A program made the translations under genes and the position numbers. Under the pieces are notes generated by a model, which did not search any database, had not been told where the DNA came from, and worked only from the letters and a program-made list of their open reading frames with translations. From Paracoccaceae bacterium (GTDB lineage Bacteria; Pseudomonadota; Alphaproteobacteria; Rhodobacterales; Rhodobacteraceae), in NCBI GenBank assembly GCA_004153385.1, contig SDAL01000001.1, positions 1,488,001 through 1,552,000 of the forward strand: DNA of 64,000 nucleotides, in the 5' to 3' direction. Positions 62,991 through 64,000 of the stretch are shown here, one piece after another. Each line of letters begins with the position of its first letter. The stretch's first letter is position 1.

Positions 62991-64000
62991 TTACTGCGGC
63001 AGATGCAGCAGGAACTGCGTGCCATTCTCGTCACTACGCACCAGCTCCAGATGCCCGCCATGTCCGCGGATCAACTCCGCAGAGATCGCAAGCCCCAAGC
63101 CCGTGCCCCCTTTACGCGATCCGCCGGTAAACGGCTGGAAAAGATGTTCGCGCGTTTTTTCCGGCAACCCCGGTCCGGTGTCTTGCACACGCAGCCACCA
63201 TTCGTCAGGCGCCTCCCCTGCCCCGATCTCGATCGAACCCGGTGCATTCGTAGCCTCCAGCGCCTGACGGGCATTGCGCACCAGATTGGAAATCACACGA
63301 TACAGCTGCTCGCGGTCGGCGCGAATGGTCAGATTGGGCGCGATATCGATGATGAAATCGATCTGCGCCTCGTCGGCGGGGGACTGTTCACTCTCCACCA
63401 CTTCGGACACCAAAGGCGCCAGCATGAAACGCGACAAACTGGGAGGCGGCTCTTCGGCCTTGCCAAAGGCCAGCGTTGTCTCACACAAATTCACAGCCCG
63501 ACCAATGGAATTCATCAACTTGGGGGCGGCGCGCTTGACCACCGGATCTTCGGAGCTTTCCATACGGTCCGCGAAAAGCTGTGCGGTCGTCAGGATATTG
63601 CGCAGGTCATGGCTGATCTTGGCCACAGCCTGCCCAAGCTGCGCCAGCCGCTCTTTTTGGCGCAATGCCGCCGTCAGCTGGGTTTGCATATCGGCCAGAG
63701 CATCTTCAGCCACACGCAATTCCTGTATGCGCGCATTCGGCTGGATGATCCGGCGATTGTCTTCGGGCGCCTGAGAATAGGCGGCCATATGCGCAACCAG
63801 ACGTTTGATCGGGGTAACCATCAGGCGCTGGACCAATGCAAACAGCAATACGGCGGTGATCGCGGAAATTACAGCCGACAATGTCAGAAGGCGCAGACCG
63901 TATTCCACCATCCCCACCCGCATCGGCTCGGTATCAAGCGTGATCTCGATCACCTGCCCACCCTGCTGGACCGGCTCGCCGATCACCCGGATAATATGCT
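62991..64000 (-). CDS. Sensor histidine kinase, partial (N-terminus off the right edge)
   Basis: The frame is open to the right edge, so only the C-terminal ~336 residues are seen. A transmembrane helix (GLRLLTLSAVISAITAVLLF) is followed by a HAMP region, a coiled linker, the H-box AKISHDLRNIL, the N-box NLVRNARQAL and G-boxes DTGPGLPE and GGTGLGLAIS. The H-box has HDLRN rather than HELRT, a variant seen in alphaproteobacterial NtrB/DctB-like kinases. No regulator is in view. It is the first core-genome gene after the island. Confidence 0.9.
   Translation of the reverse strand, partial: HIIRVIGEPVQQGGQVIEITLDTEPMRVGMVEYGLRLLTLSAVISAITAVLLFALVQRLMVTPIKRLVAHMAAYSQAPEDNRRIIQPNARIQELRVAEDALADMQTQLTAALRQKERLAQLGQAVAKISHDLRNILTTAQLFADRMESSEDPVVKRAAPKLMNSIGRAVNLCETTLAFGKAEEPPPSLSRFMLAPLVSEVVESEQSPADEAQIDFIIDIAPNLTIRADREQLYRVISNLVRNARQALEATNAPGSIEIGAGEAPDEWWLRVQDTGPGLPEKTREHLFQPFTGGSRKGGTGLGLAISAELIRGHGGHLELVRSDENGTQFLLHLPQ

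Overview
The window reads as chromosome of an alphaproteobacterium of the Rhodobacteraceae (Roseobacter group). The gene mix supports this: a TauE/SafE exporter paired with a TIGR02186 protein, nfuA behind an Irr-type iron box, remnants of the ethylmalonyl-CoA pathway, a phosphate-stress lipid-remodelling cluster, and a DMSP-cleavage cluster. This placement is inferred from gene content; no rRNA is present. Most genes are GC-rich. The window also holds many decayed genes and insertion-sequence relics.

Region 1 (1-19.3 kb) is mostly ordinary core genome. It carries prmA (cut by the left edge), msrA, truA, three surface-polysaccharide genes (FlaA1/CapD-type dehydratase, sugar transferase, NAD-dependent epimerase), a class IV aminotransferase and a universal stress protein. 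An nfuA-tsaB-rimI run follows, then a BMP-type nucleoside ABC transporter ending in purine nucleoside phosphorylase, the TauE/TIGR02186 pair and a RecD-like helicase.

Region 2 (19.3-22.0 kb) is a graveyard. A frameshifted ethylmalonyl-CoA mutase (ecm) fragment on the minus strand and a decayed crotonyl-CoA carboxylase/reductase (ccr) on the plus strand lie divergently, with a dead IS5-type transposase between them. This implies loss of the ethylmalonyl-CoA pathway at this locus.

Region 3 (22.1-34.7 kb) concerns phosphorus and membranes. A PlcP-like phospholipase, an Agt/GT21 glycosyltransferase, a DedA protein and a GT2 enzyme form an operon behind a Pho-box-like sequence. Further on, a six-gene operon encodes a binding-protein ABC importer with a glycerophosphodiesterase and a calcineurin-type phosphoesterase, divergent from a ROK regulator.

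Region 4 (34.7-46.1 kb) carries a zinc/cadmium-type CDF exporter with a MerR regulator, a patch of foreign or decayed DNA that includes a GFA pseudogene with an out-of-frame octanucleotide repeat, and a DMSP cluster: LysR regulator, GMC dehydrogenase (DddA-like), the two-domain CoA-transferase/lyase DddD and a BCCT transporter (DddT-like).

Region 5 (46.2-62.7 kb) is an accessory island ending at tRNA-Arg(ACG). It starts with a broken tniQ copy and ends with an intact tniQ in the same orientation. In between are an IS3 relic, a DsbD / L,D-transpeptidase / DsbA operon with a divergent QseB/PmrA-type two-component system sharing a CTTAAG-N5-CTTAAG box, a second IS3 relic, an HWE-family histidine kinase, and a two-gene nuclease-helicase module that looks like a divergent Hachiman (HamAB) anti-phage system with an unknown 345-residue neighbour. 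Core genome resumes after the tRNA with a histidine kinase cut by the right edge.
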